The notes beneath the pieces were generated by a model. It searched no databases, was not told the DNA's origin, and saw only the letters and a program-made list of their open reading frames with translations. From assembly GCA_039830045.1 (NCBI GenBank), contig CP140044.1:372001-436000 (forward strand): a stretch of DNA of 64,000 bases. The letters are read 5' to 3'. This stretch comes from Buchnera aphidicola (Floraphis choui). GTDB lineage: Bacteria; Pseudomonadota; Gammaproteobacteria; Enterobacterales; Enterobacteriaceae. A program made the translations under genes and the position numbers. Shown here piece after piece: positions 9,101-18,342 of this stretch. How positions within the stretch are numbered: the first letter of the stretch is position 1; each line of letters starts with the position of its first letter.

Positions 9101-10042
9101 TTACCTATTTGATATTTTAGCTATACAATTTTGAGAACAACAATTTTTAAATTTTTTAGAACATTTAATACATTGAATAAATAAATTGTGACAAAAATTA
9201 TTGTGACAATTTTTATATGCATCACAATATTCATCACATTGAAAACATTTTGATAAAATATCGTTTGAAACTACTTCGCTTATTCGTTCATCAAAAACAA
9301 AATTTTTTCCTTTAAAATAAATAGGCAAATTATTTTTTCTAGCATCATTAACATATCCAATTATCCCCCCTCGTATCTGATAAATATATTTAAATTTATT
9401 ATATGCCATCCAAGACGAAGTTTTTTCACATCGAATTCCTCCTGTACAATAAATTACAATTTTTTTGTTCTTTTCATTTTTTAAAAAAACAACAATTTCT
9501 TTTAATTGTTCTCTAAAAGTATTCACCGGAATATTAATAGACCTTTCAAAATGACCTATTTTATATTCATAATGATTACGTATATCTAAAAATATTACAT
9601 CTTTTTGATTAAATATTCTATTAACATCAAAAGCATTTAAATATATTCCAGAATAATTTAAGTTATAACTATTTCTATGCAAACCGTCCAAAAGAATAGT
9701 TTTTTTAGTTTTTATACGTAATACCCAAAAAGATTTTTTATTATCTAACGATTCGTTAATATATACATTATTTAAAGCATCAGAATAAGAATAAATAAAA
9801 TTTTTAACATCATTGTATATATTTATAGGAATGCTTATTTGTGCATTAATTCCTTCTTGAGCTACATATACTCTTCCAAATATTTTTAAACTATTAAAAT
9901 TGATGTACCAATCGTCTCTAAACTTTTGAACATCTTTAATAAAAAAATACTTATAAAAAGAAACTGTAATACGAGGTACATTATCAAATAGCATACGATT
10001 TTTTAATTCTTTATTAGAAATTAAATTATGTAGTAGAATCAT
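9101..10042 (-). CDS. trhO: tRNA uridine(34) hydroxylase TrhO (YceA, rhodanese family)
   Basis: Oxygen-dependent hydroxylase giving 5-hydroxyuridine at the wobble position of some tRNAs; it has a rhodanese domain. The 313-residue protein follows E. coli TrhO closely from the N-terminus (MILLHNLISN) through the rhodanese block LDIRNHYEYKIGHFE to the catalytic loop CTGGIRC starting at Cys199. A Cys-rich tail follows (CFQCDEYCD, then CHNNFCH and CIKC). The protein ends about 35 residues before the E. coli enzyme, losing only its basic tail. It lies alone between uup and valS. Confidence 0.95.
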   Translation of the reverse strand: MILLHNLISNKELKNRMLFDNVPRITVSFYKYFFIKDVQKFRDDWYINFNSLKIFGRVYVAQEGINAQISIPINIYNDVKNFIYSYSDALNNVYINESLDNKKSFWVLRIKTKKTILLDGLHRNSYNLNYSGIYLNAFDVNRIFNQKDVIFLDIRNHYEYKIGHFERSINIPVNTFREQLKEIVVFLKNEKNKKIVIYCTGGIRCEKTSSWMAYNKFKYIYQIRGGIIGYVNDARKNNLPIYFKGKNFVFDERISEVVSNDILSKCFQCDEYCDAYKNCHNNFCHNLFIQCIKCSKKFKNCCSQNCIAKISNR

Positions 10043-10134
10043 AATATACTATTTCCTTAAAATTTAGAAAATATAATATTTTGAAATGAATAAATAAAAT
10101 GCACGTAAAGCTAAAATATAATATAGATAAAATA

Positions 10135-12993
10135 TTATAACAATTTCTTTTCTTTCAATAATAATTGTTCATATACTGATTGATATTGACATAAACGATT
10201 TTTTACATTCGAAACTATTTCATATGGAGCATACTTTAAGAAATTTACATTTAATAATTTCGTTTTTAAAATGTCTATTTTAGAATTAATTTTTAATATT
10301 TCTTTTTTTATTCTTTTTAGCTCTATGTCTTTAGAAAAATAACTTAATATAGGAATTAACAATTCTGCTCCAGTTATTATATGTGATGTAAAAGATAAAT
10401 TACATTTGTTGTTAGATAATATATATACGTCTTTTAAATATAAAACTTGTTTTAAATATTCTTTATATTTCTCTATTAATTTGAGTATTTTTGAATTAAC
10501 ATTGCGAAAGTATATAGATATTAACTCTTTATAAGACAACTTCATATTTGAACGATATTGCCGTATAATGAGAACTATCTTTTTAATCCACTTCATATCT
10601 TTTATAACGACGTTATTTTTAAAGTTTGTATCATATTCTGGAAATCTTTTTAACATAATAGTATTAGTATCGCTAGTTTTTGAGATAACTTGAAGTTTTT
10701 GCCAAATTTCTTCAGTTATAAATGGAATAATAGGATGTAATAAACATAATATTGATTCTAATACACGCAATAAAGTATATTTAGTTCCAATAGACTCTAG
10801 ATGTGAACAAGATATAATAAATGCTTTTACTAATTCTATATAAAAATCACAAAATTTATTCCAAACAAATTCATATAGTATATTAGATGCTATATCAAAT
10901 CGATAAGTGTCTAAAGCTTGTCTATATTTTTTTACTGTATCATTTAATTCTAACAAAATCCATTGATCAGCTATAGATAAAACATTCTTTTCGTCATTTA
11001 TTATTTTTTGTTTGTTAATATTTAGTAATACAAATCGACTAGCATTCCATAATTTGTTACAAAAATTTCGATAACCATGAAGACGATTAACATTCCAATT
11101 AATATATCTCGTAGGACTAGCTAACGCTGCACAGGTAAATCTTAAAGCATCAGTTCCTGTTGCAGAAATTCCATTAGGAAACATATTTTTGGTTTGTTGG
11201 ATAATTTGAGATTTTAATTTAGTTTGTGGTATATCCTTTGTTCTTTTTTCTATTAATTTTTCTAATAGAATCCCGTCAATCATATCTAATGGATCAATGA
11301 CATTACCTTTTGATTTAGACATTTTTTGTCCATTTTCATCACAAATTAACCCAGTAACATAAACTATTTTAAAAGGAATTTGTGATTGACTACAACTATC
11401 TTTCATAAAATGCATACTAAGCATTATCATTCTAGCAATCCAAAAGAAAATTATATCAAAACCACTTACAATTACATTAGTAGGATAGAATGTTTTTAAA
11501 GTTCTAGTATTTTTAGGCCATCCTAATGATGAAAATATCCATAAACCAGAAGAAAACCATGTATCTAATACATCAGTATCTTGTCTTAATATTATATTAT
11601 TAGGTAATTTATATATTTTCTTTACATTATTTTCATCATAACCAACATATGCATTATTTTTATTATCGTACCAAACAGGAATTTGATGTCCCCACCATAA
11701 CTGTCGTGAAATACACCAATCTTTTATATTTTTCATCCAAGAAAAATAAATATTTTCATATTTTTTTGGAATGAATTTAATGTCTCCACTTTTTACAGAT
11801 TCATATGCTTTTTTTGCTAAAGAAGAAATATTTAAATACCATTGATCAGTTAGAAATGGTTCAATAATAGAATTACTTCTGTCCCCGTATAAAGTTGTCA
11901 CAGTTTGAATTTCTACCTTCTCTAACTGTTGATATTTTTTTAATTCATTAATAATTTTTCTTCTTGCTAGAAACCTATTCATATTATGAAATTGAGATGG
12001 AATTTTTTCATTGTAAAAAAAAGAAGGTGCTCCATTTACATTATATTCCTGTAAAGTATGAGAAATATTTCCATTAATTGTTAAAATATTAATCATTGGC
12101 AAGCTGTGACGTAATCCTACTTCAAAATCATTAAAATCATGAGCAGGAGTAATCTTAACACATCCAGTTCCTTTATCCATTTGTACAAAATTGTCCCCGA
12201 TAATAGGAATAATCCTATTAATTAATGGAACTAATACTTTTTTTCCTATAAATTTATTATATCTTGTATCTTTAGGATGAACTGCTATTGCTGTATCTCC
12301 AAATAATGTTTCAGGTCTAGTAGTAGCTATTACTAAATATTTATGATGTTTTTGATTAACTAGGTTAACATTATCTTGAATCAAATGATATTTTATATAC
12401 CACATTTTTCCTATAGAATCACGATTCTGTACTTCTAGATCGGAAACTGCTGTTTTTAACACAGGATCCCAATTAACTAATTTTTTTCTTTTATATATTA
12501 ATTTTTGATTATATAAAATTATAAATGCTTCTTTAACTGCTTTAGACATTTCAGGATCTAAAGTAAATTTTTCTTTTTCCCAATCTACAGACATACCTAA
12601 TCGACGCATTTGATCAGTAATAATCTTTATAGACTTTTCTTTCCATTTCCATGCTAATTTTATAAAATTTTTCTTACCATATTCTTGAAGAGTTTTTTTT
12701 TCTTTCACTAATATTTTTTTTGAAAGGACAATTTGGGTAGCAATACCAGCATGATCTGTACCTACTTGCCAAAGAGTATTTTTTCCTTGCATACGATGAT
12801 ATCTTATCAAAATATCCATAATCGTATATTGAAACGCATGTCCTATATGTAAAGTTCCAGTTATATTTGGTGGGGGTAATATGATACAAAAATTAGATTT
12901 ATTATGTTCTAAATTAGGTTTGAAATATCCATTTTTTTCCCAAAATTCATATAATTTTTTTTCAATTTCTATAGGATTAAAATTTTTTTTCAT
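10135..12993 (-). CDS. valS: Valyl-tRNA synthetase
   Basis: Class I synthetase charging tRNA-Val, with an editing domain. Length 952 versus 951 in E. coli. The HIGH motif is seen in TGTLHIGHAF (residues 49-52) and KMSKS in DENGQKMSKSKGNVIDP near residue 557. The CP1 editing domain and the C-terminal coiled-coil arm (ending in a Lys/Leu-rich segment) are retained. A 9-T run at 12693-12701 encodes lysines near the N-terminus without breaking the frame, and is a possible transcriptional slippage site. In E. coli the order is pepA-holC-valS; holC is missing here and the pepA-valS gap is only 76 bp. Confidence 0.97.
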   Translation of the reverse strand: MKKNFNPIEIEKKLYEFWEKNGYFKPNLEHNKSNFCIILPPPNITGTLHIGHAFQYTIMDILIRYHRMQGKNTLWQVGTDHAGIATQIVLSKKILVKEKKTLQEYGKKNFIKLAWKWKEKSIKIITDQMRRLGMSVDWEKEKFTLDPEMSKAVKEAFIILYNQKLIYKRKKLVNWDPVLKTAVSDLEVQNRDSIGKMWYIKYHLIQDNVNLVNQKHHKYLVIATTRPETLFGDTAIAVHPKDTRYNKFIGKKVLVPLINRIIPIIGDNFVQMDKGTGCVKITPAHDFNDFEVGLRHSLPMINILTINGNISHTLQEYNVNGAPSFFYNEKIPSQFHNMNRFLARRKIINELKKYQQLEKVEIQTVTTLYGDRSNSIIEPFLTDQWYLNISSLAKKAYESVKSGDIKFIPKKYENIYFSWMKNIKDWCISRQLWWGHQIPVWYDNKNNAYVGYDENNVKKIYKLPNNIILRQDTDVLDTWFSSGLWIFSSLGWPKNTRTLKTFYPTNVIVSGFDIIFFWIARMIMLSMHFMKDSCSQSQIPFKIVYVTGLICDENGQKMSKSKGNVIDPLDMIDGILLEKLIEKRTKDIPQTKLKSQIIQQTKNMFPNGISATGTDALRFTCAALASPTRYINWNVNRLHGYRNFCNKLWNASRFVLLNINKQKIINDEKNVLSIADQWILLELNDTVKKYRQALDTYRFDIASNILYEFVWNKFCDFYIELVKAFIISCSHLESIGTKYTLLRVLESILCLLHPIIPFITEEIWQKLQVISKTSDTNTIMLKRFPEYDTNFKNNVVIKDMKWIKKIVLIIRQYRSNMKLSYKELISIYFRNVNSKILKLIEKYKEYLKQVLYLKDVYILSNNKCNLSFTSHIITGAELLIPILSYFSKDIELKRIKKEILKINSKIDILKTKLLNVNFLKYAPYEIVSNVKNRLCQYQSVYEQLLLKEKKLL

Positions 12994-13069
12994 TTTTTTA
13001 TTATTAGTAAAATTTAGTAATATTATGTTAAATAATAATTCAAATATGTAACAAAAAATTACATATACT

Positions 13070-14578
13070 TTAATATTTTGAATTTTTTAATTTATTTAAA
13101 AGGAACTGAGAAAGTAATGACATAGGACGACCTGTAGAACATTTTTTATCTCCTGAGATCCATGCAGTACCAGCGATATCTAAGTGAGCCCATTTGTATT
13201 CTTCAGCAAATTTAGATAAAAAACAAGCAGCAGTAATAGCCCCAGCAAATTTTCCTCCAGTATTGTTCATATCGGCTACATTTGATTCTAAGCTTTTATA
13301 ATATTCCATAAATAAAGGTAATTGCCATACTTTGTCATTGGTTTGATAACCAGATTTCTCTATATCTTTTGCTAATGCAATATTATTAGACATTAATCCA
13401 GTTATATCATTTCCTAATGCTACAATACAAGAACCAGTTAAAGTAGCAATATCAATAACTACATCGGGATTAAACTTTTTTACATAAGTTAATACATCAC
13501 AAATTACTAATCTACCTTCAGCATCTGTATTTAAGATTTCTACCGTTTTTCCAGACATAGTTTTCAATATATCACTAGGACGAAAAGATTTTTCGCTAAG
13601 CATATTTTCACATCCTGCAAGTATGCCTATAACATTTAAAGGTAATTTTAATTCAGATATAAATACCATTAATCCATAAACAACTGCCGCCCCAGACATA
13701 TCATATTTCATTTCATCCATACGCGAAGAAGGTTTTATCGAAATTCCGCCAGAGTCAAAAGTAACTCCTTTTCCTATAAAAATAATATTTTTTGAATGAT
13801 GATCTTTACATCCTTTATATTTGATTACTGACATAAGCGCTTTATTTTTAGATCCTTTTCCAACTGATAAATAAGCATTCATTCCTAAATTTTTCATATC
13901 GTTACAATCAACAATGCTTGTACTTATAAAGTTAGGATATTGGATAGATAATTTCTTAGATTTAAAAGCTATATATGAAGGAGTACAAATATTAGGAGGA
14001 GTATTTGAAAGATCTTTAGCGTATTTTATTCCTTTTGAAATTGCTAATCCATGTAAAATAGCTTGCTCAGAACACATTATATCACTATTAGATGATACAT
14101 TAAAAGTTACGCTATTAAATTTAATGATTTGATTTAATTTTATGGTTTTAAATTTATCAAAATAATATAAATAATTTTGAATAGATTCAATTGCAAACCT
14201 AATTTTCCAATATATATTTAATTTCTTAACATCGAGTTCAGATAAGAAATAATTTATATTAAAAATAGGAAATTTACACACTATATCTAAACTTTTTTTA
14301 ATAACTTTTTGATAAGAATTAATATCAAAAATATTTTTTTTTCCACATCCAAGAACAATAACTCTTTTTGAAGAAACATTAGGAAGATCATATAATAATA
14401 AAAATTGACCAATTTTCCCTTCTATTTCTTTGGATTTAATCATTTTACTAATACAACCATTAGAATTTATGTCTAAATCTTTTATCGATCCATATATTTC
14501 TAAATCTTCAAATAATCCAAAAATTAAACAATCATAATATTTTTGATGTAAATTATTACAATTTATATTGTATTTCAT
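13070..14578 (-). CDS. pepA: Leucyl aminopeptidase PepA (M17)
   Basis: Hexameric dizinc or dimanganese aminopeptidase that trims N-terminal residues in the cytosol. In E. coli it also binds DNA at the carAB promoter and at cer sites. The 502-residue protein has a divergent N-terminal domain and a well-conserved catalytic domain: GKGVTFDSGGISIKP, KYDMSGAA and the NTDAEGRL signature, with metal and bicarbonate ligands in place. It is divergent from argI and upstream of valS on the same strand. The N-terminal domain, which carries the DNA-binding role in E. coli, is the least conserved part, so only the peptidase function is well supported. Confidence 0.96.
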   Translation of the reverse strand: MKYNINCNNLHQKYYDCLIFGLFEDLEIYGSIKDLDINSNGCISKMIKSKEIEGKIGQFLLLYDLPNVSSKRVIVLGCGKKNIFDINSYQKVIKKSLDIVCKFPIFNINYFLSELDVKKLNIYWKIRFAIESIQNYLYYFDKFKTIKLNQIIKFNSVTFNVSSNSDIMCSEQAILHGLAISKGIKYAKDLSNTPPNICTPSYIAFKSKKLSIQYPNFISTSIVDCNDMKNLGMNAYLSVGKGSKNKALMSVIKYKGCKDHHSKNIIFIGKGVTFDSGGISIKPSSRMDEMKYDMSGAAVVYGLMVFISELKLPLNVIGILAGCENMLSEKSFRPSDILKTMSGKTVEILNTDAEGRLVICDVLTYVKKFNPDVVIDIATLTGSCIVALGNDITGLMSNNIALAKDIEKSGYQTNDKVWQLPLFMEYYKSLESNVADMNNTGGKFAGAITAACFLSKFAEEYKWAHLDIAGTAWISGDKKCSTGRPMSLLSQFLLNKLKNSKY

Positions 14579-15075
14579 ATTACTCCTAAAAATAAAATAT
14601 ATATATACATTATAAATTTATTTATAGTATAAAATTAATAATGCGTTTGCCCTAAACTAATATATAAAATAATTACAACATATGTTAATTTTATATTGAT
14701 TAATTTGAATTAAATTTAAATCCAACTCAATTTTATAACGTAAAAAAATTTAATTTTTAAAAATTAGAATTTACATACTACTAGTACATAAATTTTAACA
14801 TCATTTATATACTATTAATACTTAAAATAATTAATATTAATTCATGTTATATTTTTCAATATGTTGTAGATAATTATAAAAAGTTAAACGATAAAAGATA
14901 AATAAAATTAACATATTATAATTAAAATTTATTCATAACACTATATATTTTTAAGTAATAATAAACGTATTAAAGTATACTTTTATATATAATCAAAACA
15001 CTTTATAAATTGTCAATCTTTATTAACTATTATAATTTAGATATTATAAACACTAAATATTTATTAAGGATAATA
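14579..15075. other. Spacer between divergent pepA and argI
   Basis: About 500 bp of AT-rich DNA that must hold the promoters for both genes. On the plus strand TATAAT occurs at 14988-14993, about 80 bp before argI, without a convincing -35. On the minus strand TTGACA occurs at 15011-15016. I could not recognise an ARG box pair, and no coding remnant is evident. Confidence 0.5.
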
Positions 15076-16092
15076 ATGAATATATTATATAAAAAAAGCT
15101 GTCTTAAATTATCAGACTTCCATAATCATGAAATTACACATATTATTAATGTTGCTAGTTTCTTAAAAAAATTAAAAAGAGAAAATAAAGAAAAACGTTA
15201 TCTAAAAAATAAAAACATTGTATTAATTTTTGAAAAAGAATCAACCAGAACTAGATGTGCTTTTGAAGTTGCAGCTTTTGATCAAGGAGCAAATGTTACA
15301 TATTTAGGTCCAGGAAGTACTCATTTAGGGTATAAAGAATCAATAAAAGATACTGCAAGAGTATTAAGTCGTATGTATAATGGCATACAATATCGTGGAC
15401 ATAGTCATAAGACTATAGAAATTTTAGATAAATATTCTAATGTTCCAGTATGGAACGGGTTAACAGAAGAATTTCATCCTACACAACTATTAGCAGATTT
15501 ATTAACTATGAAAGAAATACTTTCATCTAAAAAATTATCTAATATTAGTTGTGCTTATATTGGTGATGTAAAAAACAATATAGGATACACTTGGTTAGAA
15601 GCTGCTGCCATTATGGGTTTAGATTTACGTTTAGTTGCACCTATTAAATTTTGGCCAAAATCGACATTCTTTTTAAAATGCAAATTACAAGCACAAAAGA
15701 ACTATGGAAATATTATTTGTACAGAAAACATTGAAGAAGGTGTAAAAAATGTCGATTTTATTTATACTGACGTTTGGGTGTCAATGGGGGTTCCAGAAAA
15801 AAAATGGAATAATCGTATCGAATTGTTAAAAAAATATCAAGTAAATTTTGATATGTTAAATTTAACAAATAATAAAAACACACGGGTATTACATTGTCTT
15901 CCTTCTTTCCATGATAAAAATACAATTATAGGAAACAAAGTAATTAAAAAAAATAATTTAGATAATGGAATAGAAATTACAAACGAAGTTTTTGAATTAC
16001 ATGCAAAAACTATTTTTAAACAATCTGAAAATCGATTACATACTATAAAAGCATTAATAGTTACTAGTTTAATAAAAGATTTTTCATATTAA
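15076..16092 (+). CDS. argI: Ornithine carbamoyltransferase
   Basis: Trimeric cytosolic enzyme making citrulline from ornithine and carbamoyl phosphate, on the path to arginine supplied to the host. The frame is open further upstream to about 15010, but the ATG at 15076 is preferred: AAGGA at 15066-15070 lies 5 nt before it and the protein then starts like E. coli ArgI. The result is 338 residues. Carbamoyl-phosphate loop STRTR (residues 56-60), the HPTQ motif in EEFHPTQLLADL and the HCLP motif in VLHCLPSFHD are all present. The symbol argI is chosen from the neighbourhood (E. coli argI lies near pyrB-pyrI); argF is a near-identical paralogue in E. coli. Confidence 0.95.
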   Translation: MNILYKKSCLKLSDFHNHEITHIINVASFLKKLKRENKEKRYLKNKNIVLIFEKESTRTRCAFEVAAFDQGANVTYLGPGSTHLGYKESIKDTARVLSRMYNGIQYRGHSHKTIEILDKYSNVPVWNGLTEEFHPTQLLADLLTMKEILSSKKLSNISCAYIGDVKNNIGYTWLEAAAIMGLDLRLVAPIKFWPKSTFFLKCKLQAQKNYGNIICTENIEEGVKNVDFIYTDVWVSMGVPEKKWNNRIELLKKYQVNFDMLNLTNNKNTRVLHCLPSFHDKNTIIGNKVIKKNNLDNGIEITNEVFELHAKTIFKQSENRLHTIKALIVTSLIKDFSY

Positions 16093-16247
16093 AATATTAA
16101 GAAAAGTACAAATTTCATTTTAATTGCTAGTATAGAAGTAAATTTAAATTATTGTATTTTAACGAAAGCATATATATTATTTTTCTATCATAAAATTTAT
16201 AATATTAATCACATGTTTTTATTTATTAAAAACAAAGAAAAATTAAC

Positions 16248-17188
16248 ATGAAAAACCAATCTTTATATCTAAAAAATATTATATCTATCAATGACTTAAC
16301 TAAAAAAGAATTAGAACTAATCCTAAATATTTCTAAAATTTTAAAAAAAAAAATTTAACTTTGTTAAAAAATAAAATAATTGCTATTTGCTTTTTTGAAT
16401 CTTCTACTCGAACACGATTATCGTTTGAAACTGCTATACTTAGATTAGGAGCATCAGTAATTGGTTTTTCAGACGGAAATAACATTGCTTTTGGGAAAAA
16501 AGGAGAAAGTTTATCAGATACGATTTCAGTTATTAGTACTTATGCTGACTTAATTATTATACGTCATCCTAAAGAAGGAGCTGCACGATTAGCATCTGAA
16601 TTTTCTAATAAAATTCCTATTATAAATGCTGGTGATGGAGCTAATCAACATCCTACTCAAACTTTATTAGATTTATTTACTATTCAAGAAACACAAAAAA
16701 CATTAGACAATTTAAATATAGGTATAGTAGGCGATTTAAAATATGGGAGAACTGTTCATTCTTTAACGCAAGCATTATCAAAATTTAAAAATAACCGATT
16801 TTTTTTTATTTCGCCAGATACATTAACTATGCCAAGTTATATTAATAATATGTTGTACGATAAAAAAATTATTTGGAACAAATATAATAATATTACAGAA
16901 ATTATTTCTGAAATAGATATTTTATATATGACACGTATTCAAAAGGAACGACTGGAATCTACTGAATACGCTAATATAAAAGCACAATGTATTTTAAAAA
17001 AAAACGATCTAAAATACGCCAAAAAAAATCTAAAAGTTTTACATCCATTACCTAGAATTAATGAAATATCCAAAGATGTAGATCAAACTCCGTATGCTTG
17101 GTATTTTCAACAAGCAAAAAATGGAGTGTACACTCGCCAAGCGTTATTAGCATTAATATTAAATAAGGATATATATGAATCAAATTAG
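16248..17188 (+). CDS. pyrB: Aspartate carbamoyltransferase catalytic chain, frameshifted at an 11-A tract
   Basis: First committed step of pyrimidine synthesis (carbamoyl aspartate from aspartate and carbamoyl phosphate). ATG at 16248 opens a frame that matches the E. coli PyrB N-terminus (KNIISINDLTKKELELIL). It then runs into a pure A11 tract at 16343-16353 and stops at 16356-16358. The rest of the protein continues at once in another frame (LLKNKIIAICFFESSTRTRL) to the normal stop at 17186-17188. One extra A, or a -1 slip, joins the parts into about 313 residues, the E. coli length. The downstream part keeps STRTR, HPTQTLLDLFTIQET and HPLPR. The rest is fully conserved, so decoding by polymerase slippage at the A tract is likelier than a dead gene. 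It overlaps pyrI by 14 bp. Confidence 0.85.
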
Positions 17189-17642
17189 CAAACTAAAAGT
17201 AGAAGCTATCAACCGCGGAAGCGTAATTGATCACATTCCAGCTCGAATTGGGTTTAAATTATTAACGTTATTTAAATTTACAGAAACAGAGCAACGAATT
17301 ACTATAGGATTAAATTTGCCTTCAAGAAAATTAATAAAAAAAGATCTCATAAAAATAGAAAATATATTCTTAACAGATGATCAAATAAACCAGTTATCTA
17401 TCTATGCTCCATGTGCAACAGTCAACCATATTAATGACTACAAATTAGTCGGAAAAATTTTTCCTGCCGTACCTAATCATATAGACCAAATATTAACTTG
17501 TCCTAACAGTAATTGTGTAAGCAATGATGCAGAAATTGCTTCTAGCTTCAAATTTAAAAAAAATAGTGATATTTATCTAGTATGTAAGTATTGTGAAAAA
17601 GAATTTAAAAAAAATATAATTTTGCTAAACCAATGTCAATAA
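17175..17642 (+). CDS. pyrI: Aspartate carbamoyltransferase regulatory chain
   Basis: Zinc-containing regulatory subunit that binds CTP and ATP and links PyrB trimers. The 155-residue protein is the E. coli length. The N-terminal nucleotide-binding domain has EAINRGSVIDHIPARIGFKL and the C-terminal zinc domain keeps all four cysteines in CPNSNC and CKYC. It starts at ATG 17175, inside the end of pyrB, as in a translationally coupled operon. An intact pyrI argues that the pyrB frameshift has not inactivated the complex. Confidence 0.97.
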   Translation: MNQISKLKVEAINRGSVIDHIPARIGFKLLTLFKFTETEQRITIGLNLPSRKLIKKDLIKIENIFLTDDQINQLSIYAPCATVNHINDYKLVGKIFPAVPNHIDQILTCPNSNCVSNDAEIASSFKFKKNSDIYLVCKYCEKEFKKNIILLNQCQ

Positions 17643-17722
17643 TACTTCTAAAATTTTATATTATTATATTATATACATGCTCTAAAAATTTTATACTAAC
17701 ATTTATAAAAAGAATATAATTT

Positions 17723-18118
17723 ATGAACATTACAATTAATAAGTCTAAAATACCTAATCCTATCGGGCCTTATAAAACAGTAGTAAAAGCAGGAAATTTA
17801 ATCTTTATATCTGGTCAAATTTCTAATTCTAGTGATTTTAATGACTATAACAATAATATTTCTATTCAAACTAAAGAAATATTAAATAATATTAAACATA
17901 TTTTAGACGAATCTAACGCGCACATTAAAGATATCGTAAAAACTACTTTATTTATAACTAACTTAAAATACTTAAATATCGTAAATGATATATATAAAGA
18001 TTTTTTTTTAAAATATTCTAATTGCTTTCCAGCTAGATCTTGCATTGAGGTATCTAATCTACCCAAAGATGCCTTAATTGAAATTGAAGTGATTGCTTAC
18101 AAAAAAAATAATTCTTAA
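17723..18118 (+). CDS. ridA: Reactive imine/enamine deaminase RidA (YjgF)
   Basis: Trimeric cytosolic protein that hydrolyses reactive 2-aminoacrylate and related enamines released by PLP enzymes. The 131-residue protein has the family features IPNPIGPYKTVVKAGNLIFISGQI, TTLFITNL and ARSCIEVSNLPKDALIEIEV, including the arginine that holds the substrate carboxylate. It lies 80 bp after pyrI, the E. coli pyrBI-ridA order, and is followed within 20 bp by a terminator-like hairpin, so it probably ends this operon. Confidence 0.97.
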   Translation: MNITINKSKIPNPIGPYKTVVKAGNLIFISGQISNSSDFNDYNNNISIQTKEILNNIKHILDESNAHIKDIVKTTLFITNLKYLNIVNDIYKDFFLKYSNCFPARSCIEVSNLPKDALIEIEVIAYKKNNS

Positions 18119-18133
18119 AAAACAATATTGCAA

Positions 18134-18160
18134 AAGGCAAAGAGTTTATTCCTTTGCCTT
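18134..18160. terminator. Terminator-like hairpin after ridA
   Basis: AAGGCAAAG (18134-18142) pairs perfectly with CTTTGCCTT (18152-18160), a 9-bp GC-containing stem with a 9-nt loop, 15 bp after the ridA stop. The tail is AT-rich but not a pure U tract. deaD ends about 180 bp further on the other strand, so it could serve both directions. Confidence 0.65.
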
Positions 18161-18342
18161 ATATTTAAATTATAAAATTATCAAAAAAAATACAAACGTA
18201 TTTAATTATAATACTTTATATTATATCTTTTATTAAGTTTATGATAGTTATTAAAATAACTATTTACATTAAAATAGCGTATTAATTGAATTAAACTATA
18301 TATTTCCATCAAAAGTTTAAATTTAATAAACATTATCGAAAA

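Noticed and set aside
15010..15075. N-terminal extension of argI
   Set aside because: The frame is open upstream, but ATG 15076 has AAGGA five bases before it and gives the E. coli-like N-terminus; the extension has no counterpart.
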